Source: Ottowia sp.
GTDB taxonomy: Bacteria; Pseudomonadota; Gammaproteobacteria; Burkholderiales; Burkholderiaceae_C
Assembly (NCBI RefSeq): GCF_016703145.1
Contig: NZ_JADJCO010000003.1
Coordinates: forward strand, 248,001-312,000
Length of the DNA stretch: 64,000 nt
Direction: 5' to 3'
Part shown: one piece after another, positions 18,320 to 27,047 of the stretch
Position numbering within the stretch: the first letter of the stretch is position 1
Layout: every line of letters starts with the position of its first letter
Position numbers and translations under genes: made by a program
The notes under the pieces: model-generated
Database searches by the model: none
The model's input: only the letters and a program-made list of their open reading frames with translations
What the model was told of the DNA's origin: nothing

Positions 18320-18784
18320 TCACCCCGCGCGGCAGCCGGCGCACAGGGCCTTGACCTCGATGGCCTGCGGCGCGTAGCCCTGGCCGCGCAGATGCGCCAG
18401 GAAGGGCTCGGCCGGCCCGGTGTCGTGCCGCTCCTCGACGGCGCCGCAGCGCGGGCAGATCAGCAGCAGCGCGGGGTGGTCGTGCTCGGCGTGGTCGCAA
18501 ACGACGAAGGTGTTGGCCGCGTCCACCTTGTGCACCAGATGGTGCGCCTGCAGGAACTCCAGCGCGCGGTACACGGTGGTGGGCGCGATGCGGCCGTGGC
18601 GCGCCTGCATGTCGTCCTGCAGATCGTAGGCCTTGGCTTGGCCGCCGCGCAGCAGCAGCAATTCCAGCACCTCGGCGCGCTGGGCGGTGAACTGCGCGCC
18701 GCGCGTGGCGCAGTGGGTGCGCGCGGCGCGCAGCTTGCGCTGCACGGCCACGGTGGGCGCGGGCGCCGATCGGTCGGAGGTCAT
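18320..18784 (-). CDS. zur: Fur-family zinc uptake regulator
   Basis: 154 residues. The N-terminal winged helix contains FTAQRAEVLELLL and APTTVYRALEFLQAHHLVHKV. Metal ligands are in CDHAEHDHPALLLICPRCGAVEE, and a second CXXC (LCAGCR) occurs at the C-terminus. The context (ZnuB and ZnuA genes directly upstream, four-base stop/start overlap with znuB) identifies it as Zur rather than Fur. A genuine Fur is encoded at 54669. It would repress the operon when zinc is replete. Confidence 0.9.
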   Translation of the reverse strand: MTSDRSAPAPTVAVQRKLRAARTHCATRGAQFTAQRAEVLELLLLRGGQAKAYDLQDDMQARHGRIAPTTVYRALEFLQAHHLVHKVDAANTFVVCDHAEHDHPALLLICPRCGAVEERHDTGPAEPFLAHLRGQGYAPQAIEVKALCAGCRAG

Positions 18785-19551
18785 GGCCCATTATCCGGCG
18801 ACCCCGCCGCCCGCCCGCGCGCCGCCAGGAGCAGCGCCGCCGCGCCGCAAGCGACCAGCGCCAGCACCACGGCCGGACCGCTGGGCAGATCCCAGCGCCA
18901 GGACGCCAGCAGGCCCAGCACGTAACCCGCCAGCCCGGCCGCCGCGCCCGCGCGCAGGCCACGCGCGCAAGCCTGCGCCGCCACCAGCGCCGGCACGATG
19001 AGGGTGGCGAAGACGAGGTACAGGCCCAGCAGCGGCAGCGTCAGGCTCACCAGCAGCGCGAAGGCAGGGTAGAACGCCGCGCCCTCCAGCAGCGCCGGAC
19101 GCGCGCGCCAGGCCAGCAGGAACAGGACGGTGGCCGCCAGCAGCGGCAGCAGCGCGGGCCAGGTGGCCCACAGCACGTCGCCCGACAGCAGCGCGGCCAG
19201 CTTGTGCGCGCCGTGCGGGTCGTGGCTGACCAGCAGCACGGCCAGCGAGGCGGCACCGACGTACAGCAGGCCGATCAGCGCCTCGTGCCGCGCCGGCCAC
19301 CAGCGTCCCAGCAGGGCCACGGCGCCGGCGCCGGCCAGGGCGGCCCCGGCCGCCGCCAGGGCTGTCGCCAGCGGCGGCGCGTCGTGCAGCGCCAGGGCCG
19401 CCGCCAGCACGCCCAGGCCGGCCACCTGGGCGATGGCCAGGTCGATGAAGACGATGCCGCGCCGCAGCACCTGCCGCCCCAGCGGCAGGTGGCTCGCCAG
19501 CGCCAGCAGCCCGGCGGCCAGCGGGGGCAGCAGCAGTGCCAGGTCGTTCAT
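18781..19551 (-). CDS. znuB: zinc ABC transporter permease (ZnuB-like)
   Basis: 256 residues and about eight membrane helices, ABC-3 metal permease family. The N-terminus (LPPLAAGLLALASHLPLGRQVLRRGIVFIDLAIAQVAGLG) and the helices ending VFATLIVPALVAAQ match this family. The permease pairs with the ZnuA protein upstream (ATGA overlap) and precedes zur (overlap). The ATPase ZnuC is not encoded anywhere in this window, which is unusual for the operon. Confidence 0.88.
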   Translation of the reverse strand: MNDLALLLPPLAAGLLALASHLPLGRQVLRRGIVFIDLAIAQVAGLGVLAAALALHDAPPLATALAAAGAALAGAGAVALLGRWWPARHEALIGLLYVGAASLAVLLVSHDPHGAHKLAALLSGDVLWATWPALLPLLAATVLFLLAWRARPALLEGAAFYPAFALLVSLTLPLLGLYLVFATLIVPALVAAQACARGLRAGAAAGLAGYVLGLLASWRWDLPSGPAVVLALVACGAAALLLAARGRAAGSPDNGP

Positions 19552-20492
19552 CGCGGGGCGGCGGCTTTCAGCAGCGCGGCGATGTCCTGCTCGAACAGGC
19601 CCTCCAGCGTGCTGGCCGGTCCGTCGTCGGTGACGGTGCTGGGCAGCGCCAGCGCGGGCGCGCGGCCCTCGCACAGTTGCTGGGCCAGCCATGCGCTGGG
19701 CCGGCCGTCCTGGTAGAGCGCGTGGACGGTGGCGATGGGCGGCTGGGCCAGAACCTGCGCCAGCACCGCCTGCAGGTGCGCGGGCGTGGGCGGCACGCCA
19801 GGCTTGGGCTCCAGGTCGGCCACCTGCCGCACGCCCAGCCAGCGCCACAGGTAGGCGAAGGTGCTGTGCTGGGCCACCACGCGCTGGCCCTTGAGCGGCG
19901 CGGCGCGCTGGCGCCAGTCGGCGCCGCGGCGCGCCCACTCGGCCTGCCAGGCGGTGTGGCGCTCCTGGTAGCCGGCGGCGCCGGCGGGATCCACCTGCGC
20001 CAGCCGCTGGCTCAGCGCCCGCGCCACCTGGGCCAGGCGGTCCGGGTCCAGGTGCAGGTGCGGGTTGCCCTCGGGGTGGACGTCACCCTCGTTGAAGCCA
20101 ATGCGGTCGCGCTGGTCGATCAGCTCGACCTGCCGGGCCGCGTAGAACATGCCGGGCTGGCCGTCGCGCACGGCGGCGTTGCCGGCGCGCTGCTGCAGCA
20201 TGGGCAGCCAGCCGGCCTCCAGCGACGCGCCGGTGCACACCGCGAGCCGGGCGCGGCGCAGCGCGCTGATGAGGGCGGGGCGTGCCTCGATGTAGTGCGG
20301 GTCCTGCCGGGCGTGGGTGGCGGCGGTCACCTGCGCGCCGGGGGCCAGGGCCTTGACCAAGGCGGCCCATTCGGGCTCGCAGGCGAACACCTGCAGCGCC
20401 TCGGCCCGCGCCGCGGCGGGCAGGGCGGCGGCCAGCGCCAGCGCCAGCGCCAGCGCGAAGAGACGGGAATATCTAGAAAGAGTGCGCACCAT
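19548..20492 (-). CDS. znuA: zinc ABC transporter substrate-binding protein (ZnuA-like)
   Basis: 314 residues. A signal peptide (LFALALALALAAALPAAARA) is followed by a cluster A-I metal-binding protein. The ligand-type histidines are in DPHYIEARP, NPHLHLDPD and VVAQHSTFAYL, and a late acidic ligand is expected in LYQDGRPS. The usual His-rich loop of ZnuA is replaced by a short HPEGNPHLHL. It captures zinc in the periplasm for the permease encoded next. Its start overlaps the upstream outer-membrane gene by 20 bp. Confidence 0.88.
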   Translation of the reverse strand: MVRTLSRYSRLFALALALALAAALPAAARAEALQVFACEPEWAALVKALAPGAQVTAATHARQDPHYIEARPALISALRRARLAVCTGASLEAGWLPMLQQRAGNAAVRDGQPGMFYAARQVELIDQRDRIGFNEGDVHPEGNPHLHLDPDRLAQVARALSQRLAQVDPAGAAGYQERHTAWQAEWARRGADWRQRAAPLKGQRVVAQHSTFAYLWRWLGVRQVADLEPKPGVPPTPAHLQAVLAQVLAQPPIATVHALYQDGRPSAWLAQQLCEGRAPALALPSTVTDDGPASTLEGLFEQDIAALLKAAAPR

Positions 20493-21693
20493 GGGCTCCA
20501 AAGCTGTGGATGTACTGGACGTAAACCGCCGTGCCGGGGTTATCGAAGCCCTGGGCGCGGCCCTGCCGCGTGACTTGCAGGCGCAGGGTCTGCTGGTGCG
20601 AGGGCTTCCATGCGGCCATGAGGCTGACTTCGCGCAGCCGGCCGGCATGGAAGTGATCGCCGTGCGGCAGTTTGGCGCTCAGCCAGTCGGCGCGCGCGCC
20701 CACTTCCCACTGCCCGCCGAAGCGCCACACCGCCGCCAGGTAGGCCGAGCGGTTGGCGCCCGGTTGCGCGGCGCCTTCGCCCAAGCCGGTCTGGCGGGCC
20801 AGTTCGAACGACAGGCGCAGCTGCCGGTCGCGGTTGTTGCCCTCGGGCGCCCACTTCCACACGCCGTCGATGACCCACAGGTGGCGGCCGGCCAGTTGCG
20901 CGCCGTGGGCGTGGCCGCCGTGCCCCTCCTCATGGCCGTGCTCATGCTCGTCGTCGTGAGGGATGAAGGCGGCGCGGCGGTTGCCCAGGTAGGACAGGCC
21001 CAGTTGCCAGCTGTGCTCGCGGCCCGCGTCGCCGCCCAGGCGGGTGCTGAGCGTCCACACGCCCGGGCGCGGCCGACGCCCAGCCTCGGCGGTGAGCTTG
21101 CGGCCGCGGAAGACCTCCAGGCCGGTGCGCCAGTACAGCGCGGTCGGCGCGGTCCAGTTCAGCCGCAGGCCGTCGTCGAAGTAGTGCCCGCCGAGGAACG
21201 CGCGGTGCAGCAGCGGGCGGCTGGCGAAGTCGTCCGCGTGCGGGTGCTGCTCGTTCAGGTAGCCCACCTGCGACAGGAAGCGCCCGGCGCGCGCCTGCAG
21301 GCCGCCGGGCAGGGCGGTGGTGCCCAGCCAGGCTTCCTCGAAGTGCTTCTCGACCTTCTTGTCGTGGCTGTGCGCGGCGGCCGTCAGGCGCCCTTCCAGC
21401 CAGGGGCCGATCGGGGTGTCGAGCGCCAGCTCGGCCCCGCCGAGGCGAAAGCCCTTGCCGCGGTCGCCCAGCGCGAGTTCGCGCGAGCCGTAGCCCACGT
21501 CCAGCACCAGGCCGACGCGCGGCGCGAAGAAGGGCGTGCCGGCCGCCGGCACGGCTTCGGGCGGCGCGCTGGCGGTCTGCGCGGGGGCGCCGGCGGCGGC
21601 CAGCGCCAGGCCGAGGGCCGCCAGGCGCGCGGCACGGGGCGGGCGGGCGGCTGTCCTGCGCGGACGCCGCAGGAAGGATCGGGTGCGGGGCAT
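20473..21693 (-). CDS. zinc-operon outer-membrane beta-barrel protein with His-rich loop
   Basis: 406 residues. A basic signal peptide is followed by alternating amphipathic strands typical of a porin-like barrel and a terminal aromatic (AHGAHSF). A loop at about residue 255 reads HDDEHEHGHEEGHGGHAHG, an obvious metal-binding stretch. It is the first gene of the operon with znuA, znuB and zur, and a palindromic operator lies just upstream. Inference: it brings zinc across the outer membrane or concentrates it at the surface. It lacks a recognisable TonB plug, so it is not a standard TonB receptor. Confidence 0.75.
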   Translation of the reverse strand: MPRTRSFLRRPRRTAARPPRAARLAALGLALAAAGAPAQTASAPPEAVPAAGTPFFAPRVGLVLDVGYGSRELALGDRGKGFRLGGAELALDTPIGPWLEGRLTAAAHSHDKKVEKHFEEAWLGTTALPGGLQARAGRFLSQVGYLNEQHPHADDFASRPLLHRAFLGGHYFDDGLRLNWTAPTALYWRTGLEVFRGRKLTAEAGRRPRPGVWTLSTRLGGDAGREHSWQLGLSYLGNRRAAFIPHDDEHEHGHEEGHGGHAHGAQLAGRHLWVIDGVWKWAPEGNNRDRQLRLSFELARQTGLGEGAAQPGANRSAYLAAVWRFGGQWEVGARADWLSAKLPHGDHFHAGRLREVSLMAAWKPSHQQTLRLQVTRQGRAQGFDNPGTAVYVQYIHSFGAHGAHSF

Positions 21694-21725
21694 GCAACTC
21701 CTCGGGGGACGGAACGGGATGGCGC

Positions 21726-21750
21726 GTGATTGTAATGTGATTACATCACA
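21726..21750. promoter_or_regulatory. candidate Zur operator
   Basis: TGTAAT-GTG-ATTACA (21731-21745) is a perfect dyad, extended outward by GTGAT and TCACA. It lies 33 bp before the start of the zinc outer-membrane gene and about 110 bp before the divergent response regulator. Zur sites in proteobacteria are AT-rich palindromes of this size, and zur is in the operon. The assignment is inference from context. Confidence 0.6.
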
Positions 21751-21860
21751 TATCCCACTGCCCGGACTGGCATGGCCGGCGGCCGGTCTGGCGCGCATCG
21801 GGCGCGCCGGCCTAGAATTTCCCGCAGGCGCCACCTTCAGAGCGCCGCTGGAGACACACC

Positions 21861-22535
<675 letters not shown>

Positions 22536-22592
22536 ATATGCCTCCAGCCCTTACGGATCATACGCTATTAGCTATTATTAATATAGCATTTT
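22536..22592 (-). repeat. family A repeat between response regulator and kinase genes
   Basis: Minus strand: GCTATATTAATAATAGCT, AATAGCGTATGATCC and GGGCTGGAGGCATATT. It fills the whole gap between the two-component genes. The kinase start TTG (22591) sits at the edge of the element. Confidence 0.65.
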
Positions 22593-24042
22593 GATCAAGA
22601 TCCCCCAGCGCACGCAGCGCTCGCTGTTCGGCGAGATCCTGGACTGGATGCTGACGCCGCTGCTGCTGCTGTGGCCGCTGAGCCTGGCGCTGACCTGGCT
22701 GGTGGCGCAGAACCTGGCCAACAAGCCGTTCGACCGCGCGCTGGTCTACAACGTGCAGGCGCTGGCGCAGTTCATCCAGGTGATGCCCGGCCCGCGCGCT
22801 CGCTTCTCGCTGCCGCAGCCGGCCAGCGAGCTGCTGCGCGCCGACGATTCGGACAACGTGTACTACCAGGTGCTGGGCGCCAGTGGCGAGTTCTTGTCCG
22901 GCGAGCGCGAGCTGCCCGCGCCGGACGCCGAGGGCGAGCCGCCATACGACGGCGAGCCGCAATTGCGCGACGCCGAGTTCCGCGGCCTGCCGGTGCGCGT
23001 GGCGCACCTGTGGGTGCGCATCGACGGCGCGCCCCGGCCGGCGCTGGTGCAGGTGGCCGAGACGCGCGAGAAGCGCAGCGTGCTGGCGGCCGAGATCATC
23101 AAGGGCGTGATGCTGCCGCAGTTCGCCATCCTGCCGCTGGCGGTACTGCTGGTGTGGCTGGCGCTGCTGCGCGGCATCAAGCCGCTGTCGGAACTGGAAG
23201 AGCGCATCCGCGCCCGCCGTCCGGACGACCTGAGCCCGCTGGACGAGCACGCCGTGCCGCAGGAGGTGGCGCCGCTGGTGGCCTCGGTCAACGACCTGCT
23301 GGAGCGGCTGGAGGACTCCATCGCCATGCAGAAGCGCTTCCTGGCCGACGCGGCGCACCAGCTCAAGACGCCGCTGGCGGGGCTGCGCATGCAGGCCGAC
23401 CTGGCGCAGCGCGAGGGCTCCAGCGCCGAGGATCTGAAGCAGTCGCTGCAGCAGATCGGCCTGGCCAGCGTGCGCGCCACGCACACCGTCAACCAGTTGC
23501 TGGCGCTGGCGCGGGCCGAGGCCGGCGGCGTCCAGATGGCGCGCCAGCCCTGCGACCTGGTGCAGCTCACCCTGGAAGTGGTGCGCGAGGCCGTACCGCG
23601 CGCGCTGGAGCGCCGCATCGACCTCGGCTACGAAGGCCCCGAGCCCGGCGCGCCCGAGCTGACGCGACCCGCCAACCCGACGCTGATCAAGGAAATGGTG
23701 CGCAACCTGGTGGACAACGCCCTCAACTACGCGCCCTCGCGCCCCGGCCGGCCCGGCGTGGTGACGGTGCGGGTGCGCGGCGACCCCTTCAGCCGGGCGC
23801 TGGCGCTGCAGGTGGAGGACAACGGGCCCGGCCTGCCCTTGTCCGAGCGCGCGCGGGTGTTCCAGCCCTTCTACCGCGTCCTGGGCACCAAGGTGGACGG
23901 CTCCGGGCTGGGCCTGCCGATCGTGCAGGAAATCGCCCACCGGCATGGCGCCGAGGTCGGCGTGGACGACGCCCACCCCGGCCACGAGCCGCCGGGGGCA
24001 TGCTTCACGGTGCGCTTTCCGGCGGTCGATCCGGCGCCATGA
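22591..24042 (+). CDS. sensor histidine kinase (TctE-like)
   Basis: 483 residues. The N-terminus GEILDWMLTPLLLLWPLSLALTWLV plus the extracytoplasmic region to about 170 is the two-component sensor kinase N-terminal domain typical of TctE. A second membrane helix lies near 172-195, then the H box FLADAAHQLKTPLAGLRMQ (His about 255), N box LVDNALNYAP and G boxes VEDNGPGLP and GSGLGLPIV. Start TTG 22591 is set by family alignment of KIPQRTQRSLFGEILDWML. TctE usually senses tricarboxylates, but no tctABC genes adjoin it. Confidence 0.9.
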   Translation: MIKIPQRTQRSLFGEILDWMLTPLLLLWPLSLALTWLVAQNLANKPFDRALVYNVQALAQFIQVMPGPRARFSLPQPASELLRADDSDNVYYQVLGASGEFLSGERELPAPDAEGEPPYDGEPQLRDAEFRGLPVRVAHLWVRIDGAPRPALVQVAETREKRSVLAAEIIKGVMLPQFAILPLAVLLVWLALLRGIKPLSELEERIRARRPDDLSPLDEHAVPQEVAPLVASVNDLLERLEDSIAMQKRFLADAAHQLKTPLAGLRMQADLAQREGSSAEDLKQSLQQIGLASVRATHTVNQLLALARAEAGGVQMARQPCDLVQLTLEVVREAVPRALERRIDLGYEGPEPGAPELTRPANPTLIKEMVRNLVDNALNYAPSRPGRPGVVTVRVRGDPFSRALALQVEDNGPGLPLSERARVFQPFYRVLGTKVDGSGLGLPIVQEIAHRHGAEVGVDDAHPGHEPPGACFTVRFPAVDPAP

Positions 24043-24043
24043 A

Positions 24044-24110
24044 TGCTACCGAATCAATAGCTTTTGGCGATTGTTCCATACGGGCTATAGGCCATTTCCA
24101 TCATGAAATG
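24044..24110 (+). repeat. dispersed palindrome-headed repeat, family A copy 5
   Basis: AATCAATAGCT, GGCGATTGTTCCATACGGGC, TATAGGCCATTTCC and ATGAAATG. It starts one base after the kinase stop codon and ends just before the small Cys-rich gene. Confidence 0.65.
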
Positions 24111-24115
24111 CAAGA

Positions 24116-24346
24116 ATGCCCCCGATGACGCTCCGGCCCGCCCCGCCCAACCCCGCGTGCTGCCCGCTGTGCGGCCAGCCCAACCGCTGCGCGCTGGAGA
24201 CTGAACGCGCCACCGGCCAGCCGCAGCCGCCGTGCTGGTGCACGCAGGCGTCATTCCCGCCGGCGCTGCTGGACGCCGTGCCCGCCCCGACGCGCGGCCG
24301 CGCCTGCATCTGCGCCGCCTGCGCCCGCCGCGCGGCCGAACGCTGA
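24116..24346 (+). CDS. small cysteine-rich CWC-type protein
   Basis: 76 residues (73 from ATG 24125). It has eight cysteines in the pattern CCPLCGQPNRC, then CWC, then CICAACA, matching the cysteine-rich CWC family of unknown function, probably metal binding. It lies between the two-component pair and the efflux gene, all on one strand, so it may be co-transcribed with either. Confidence 0.75.
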   Translation: MPPMTLRPAPPNPACCPLCGQPNRCALETERATGQPQPPCWCTQASFPPALLDAVPAPTRGRACICAACARRAAER

Positions 24347-24412
24347 CGCTGCATCCCAGGGCGGACCTGGCCGCCAGTCGCTATGCTTGCCGCTTCGCCC
24401 CCGGCCGCCGCC

Positions 24413-26167
24413 ATGACCTCCACCTCCCCGACCCCTCCCACGCCCGGCTCGACCGAAGCCCTGTACCTGCGCCACGGCGAGCGCTACCGCTGGCTGCTGC
24501 TGATGTCGGTGATGGTCGGCACCATCGCCTCGATCATGTCGTCCACCGTGGTCAACGTGGCCATCCCCGGGCTGTCGCACCAGTTCGGGCTGGGGCAGGC
24601 GCGCGCGCAGTGGGTCACCAGCGGCTTCATGGTGGCGATGACGGTGTCGATGCTGGTCACGCCCTGGCTGCTGGCGCGCTACGGCTACCGTGCCACCTAC
24701 GCCGGCTGCATGTGGCTGCTGATGGCCGGCGGCGTGCTGGGCGGGCTGGCGCAGAACTTTCCGCTGGTGCTGGCCGCGCGCGTGATCGAGGGGCTGGCCG
24801 CCGGCGTGGTGCAGCCCATCCCCGCCATCATCATCATGCGCGCCTTCCAGCCGCACGAGCAGGGGCGCGCCAGCGGCGTGTTCGGCATGGGCGTGGTGCT
24901 GGCGCCGGCACTGGGGCCCAGCATCGGCGGGCTGCTGGTCGAGTGGTTCGGCTGGCGCTCGATCTTCTACATGGTGATCCCGTTCTGCCTCGCCTCGCTG
25001 TGGCTCGGGCAGCGCTACGTGCCAACCTCGGCGCCCGGCGGCGCCAACGCCAGCCGCGACGCGGCGCTGGACTGGGTCGGCCTGGGCCTGGGCACGGTGG
25101 GCACGCTCTGCCTGCTCAACGGCCTGGTCATGCTGCGCGGCGGCGGGCCGGGCTGGCAGGCGCCGGTGCTGCTGGCGGCCGCGGCGGCCTGCCTGCTGGC
25201 CTTCATCGCCTGGCAGCGCCGGCGCGAGCGCGCGGGCCAGCCGCCGCTGATGAACCTGGCCGTGTTCGCCTGGCGGCCCTTCGCCATGGGCAGCCTGGTG
25301 GCGCTGATCTACGGCACGGCGCTGTTCGGCTCCACCTACGTGCTGCCGGTGTACATGCAGATGGGGCTGGGCCTGTCGGCGGCGCACGTGGGCACGGTGC
25401 TGCTGCCGGCCAGCCTGGCGCTGGGCGGCGCCATCGCGCTGGCGTCGCGCTGGGCCGACCGGATGCCGGCGAAATGGCTGGTGTCGATGGGGCTGGCGCT
25501 GCTGACGCTGTCGTTCGCCGGAATAGTGAGCATCGGCCTGGCGTCCAGCGTGCTGTGGCTTCTGACGAGCTGGGCCATCGTCGGCCGCATCGGCCTGGGC
25601 TTCATCCTGCCCTCGCTCAACCTGGGCGCCATGCGCGGACTGCACCAGGAGCTGATCTCGCAGGGCTCCAGCGTCATCAGCTTCGTGCGCACGCTGGGCG
25701 GCGCCGCCGGGGTCAGCCTGTGCGGCATCGCGCTGGAATGGCGCCTGAGCGCGCACGGCGCCTCGCTCACCGACGGGCCGCCCAACCCGGCGCGGCTGGC
25801 GGCCTTCGACGAGGTGTTCCTGATGCTGGCGGCCATCTGCGCGCTGGCCATGCTGGCGGCACGGGCTGGGCACCGAATCGCGACTCGGGAAATAGCCCCC
25901 ACGCTCCCCCGCTGCGCGTGGTCCGCTGCCCCCCCGAGGGGGCGCTCGCCGCCTTCGGGCGGCCGGGCTGCGGCTCGCGGTGGCCCCCACGCTCCCCGCT
26001 GCGCGTGGTTCGCTGCCCCCCGAGGGGGCGCTCGCGCCTTCGGGCGGCCGTGCGGCGGCTCGAGGTGGGCCCCCACGCTCCCCCGCTGCGCGTGGTCCGC
26101 TGCCCCCCGAGGGGGCGCTCGCCGCCTTCGGGCGGCCGAGCGGCGGCTCGGCGCACCGAGAAAATAG
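24413..26167 (+). CDS. DHA2-type MFS efflux permease (EmrB/QacA-like) with repeat-derived tail
   Basis: 584 codons. Fourteen predicted helices, starting YRWLLLMSVMVGTIASIMSSTVVNVAIPGL, with motif A-like TPWLLARYGYRAT and motif C VVLAPALGPSIGG, as in proton-driven multidrug exporters. The family-like part ends near AICALAMLAARAGHRIA (about 25875). The last 90 or so residues are Pro/Arg/Ala-rich readthrough of three GC-rich repeats and are unlikely to be a functional domain. No EmrA-type adaptor gene is adjacent. Start ATG 24413 is preferred to 24383 by similarity. Confidence 0.85.
   Translation: MTSTSPTPPTPGSTEALYLRHGERYRWLLLMSVMVGTIASIMSSTVVNVAIPGLSHQFGLGQARAQWVTSGFMVAMTVSMLVTPWLLARYGYRATYAGCMWLLMAGGVLGGLAQNFPLVLAARVIEGLAAGVVQPIPAIIIMRAFQPHEQGRASGVFGMGVVLAPALGPSIGGLLVEWFGWRSIFYMVIPFCLASLWLGQRYVPTSAPGGANASRDAALDWVGLGLGTVGTLCLLNGLVMLRGGGPGWQAPVLLAAAAACLLAFIAWQRRRERAGQPPLMNLAVFAWRPFAMGSLVALIYGTALFGSTYVLPVYMQMGLGLSAAHVGTVLLPASLALGGAIALASRWADRMPAKWLVSMGLALLTLSFAGIVSIGLASSVLWLLTSWAIVGRIGLGFILPSLNLGAMRGLHQELISQGSSVISFVRTLGGAAGVSLCGIALEWRLSAHGASLTDGPPNPARLAAFDEVFLMLAAICALAMLAARAGHRIATREIAPTLPRCAWSAAPPRGRSPPSGGRAAARGGPHAPRCAWFAAPRGGARAFGRPCGGSRWAPTLPRCAWSAAPRGGARRLRAAERRLGAPRK
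25896..26160 (+). repeat. three tandem GC-rich repeats, family B
   Basis: Units start at 25896, 25984 and 26070 (periods 88 and 86). Each begins CCCCCACGCTCCCC, has GCTGCGCGTGGT and CCCGAGGGGGCGCTCGC, then CTTCGGGCGGCCG. CCCCGAGGGGGC and GCC-CTTCGGGCGGC-type dyads can form hairpins. The array overlaps the 3' end of the efflux gene and ends 40 bp before the amidotransferase gene. Confidence 0.85.
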
Positions 26168-26201
26168 ATTCCTGACACTCGCTCCGCGCGATACTCCCGC
26201 C

Positions 26202-26999
26202 ATGTGCCAACTGCTCGGGATGAACGGCAACACGCCGACGGACGTGACTTTCAGCTTCGCCGGCTTCGCCCAGCGCGGCGGGCGCACCGACCACCACGCC
26301 GACGGCTGGGGCATCGCCTTCTTCGAGGGGCGCGGCGCGCGGCTGTTCGTGGACTCGGGCGCGGCGGCCGGCTCGCCGGTGGCCGAGCTGATCCGGCGCT
26401 ACCCGATCAAGAGCCGCAACGTCATCTCCCACATCCGCAAGGCCACGGTGGGCGAGGTGGCGCTGGAGAATTGCCACCCCTTCGTGCGCGAGCTGTGGGG
26501 CCGCTACTGGGTATTCGCCCACAACGGCGACCTGAAGGACTACGCGCCCCACCTGCACGGCCACTTCCGCCCCGTCGGCGGCACCGACAGCGAGCGCGCC
26601 TTCTGCTGGCTGATGCAGGAGATCGCCAAGGCGCACGCCAGCGTGCCCAGCGTGGCCGAGCTGACGCGCACGCTGCGCGAGCTGGTGCCGTGCGTGGCGC
26701 GCTTCGGCACCTTCAACATGCTGCTGTCCAACGGCGAGGCGCTGTGGGCGCACGGCAGCACCAAGCTGTGCTACGTGGTGCGCCAGCACCCCTTCGCCAC
26801 CGCCCGGCTGGCCGACGAGGACCTGTCGGTCAACTTCGCCGAGCACACCACGCCCGACGACCGCGTGGCGGTGGTGGCCACCACGCCGTTGACCTGCGAC
26901 GAGCAGTGGACGCCCTTCGCGCCGGGCGAGCTGAAGGTGTTCGTGGACGGCGCGCCCATGGCGGACGCGCCGCATGCGCCCGATTGCTACAATAAATAG
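26202..26999 (+). CDS. class II glutamine amidotransferase domain protein (YafJ-like)
   Basis: 265 residues beginning MCQLLGMNG: Cys2 becomes the N-terminal nucleophile of class II (Ntn) amidotransferases. Other family motifs are HHADGWGIAFF, VISHIRKATVGEV, NCHPFVRELWG and FAHNGDL. The length equals the glutaminase domain alone, as in YafJ/EgtC-type proteins, so the acceptor partner is unknown. The final codons and stop (TGCTACAATAAATAG) belong to a family A repeat. Confidence 0.9.
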   Translation: MCQLLGMNGNTPTDVTFSFAGFAQRGGRTDHHADGWGIAFFEGRGARLFVDSGAAAGSPVAELIRRYPIKSRNVISHIRKATVGEVALENCHPFVRELWGRYWVFAHNGDLKDYAPHLHGHFRPVGGTDSERAFCWLMQEIAKAHASVPSVAELTRTLRELVPCVARFGTFNMLLSNGEALWAHGSTKLCYVVRQHPFATARLADEDLSVNFAEHTTPDDRVAVVATTPLTCDEQWTPFAPGELKVFVDGAPMADAPHAPDCYNK

Positions 27000-27042
27000 A
27001 GCTGCCTGTGCAATGCCGGCGCGGGAAAGCAGCTGTTTTTAC
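26985..27042 (+). repeat. dispersed palindrome-headed repeat, family A copy 6
   Basis: TGCTACAATAAATAGAGCTG, GTGCAATGCCGGCGCGGG and AGCAGCTGTTTTTAC. It overlaps the last codons of the amidotransferase gene and ends close to the convergent hydrolase stop. Confidence 0.5.
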
Positions 27043-27047
27043 CCGGA

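Noticed and set aside
19552..19938. Possible znuC fragment upstream of znuB
   Set aside because: The open frame there is an out-of-frame shadow of znuA; no Walker or ABC signature motifs appear.
25896..26160. Possible CRISPR-like array
   Set aside because: Units are about 87 bp with no unique spacers, and are GC-rich hairpin repeats shared with other gaps.
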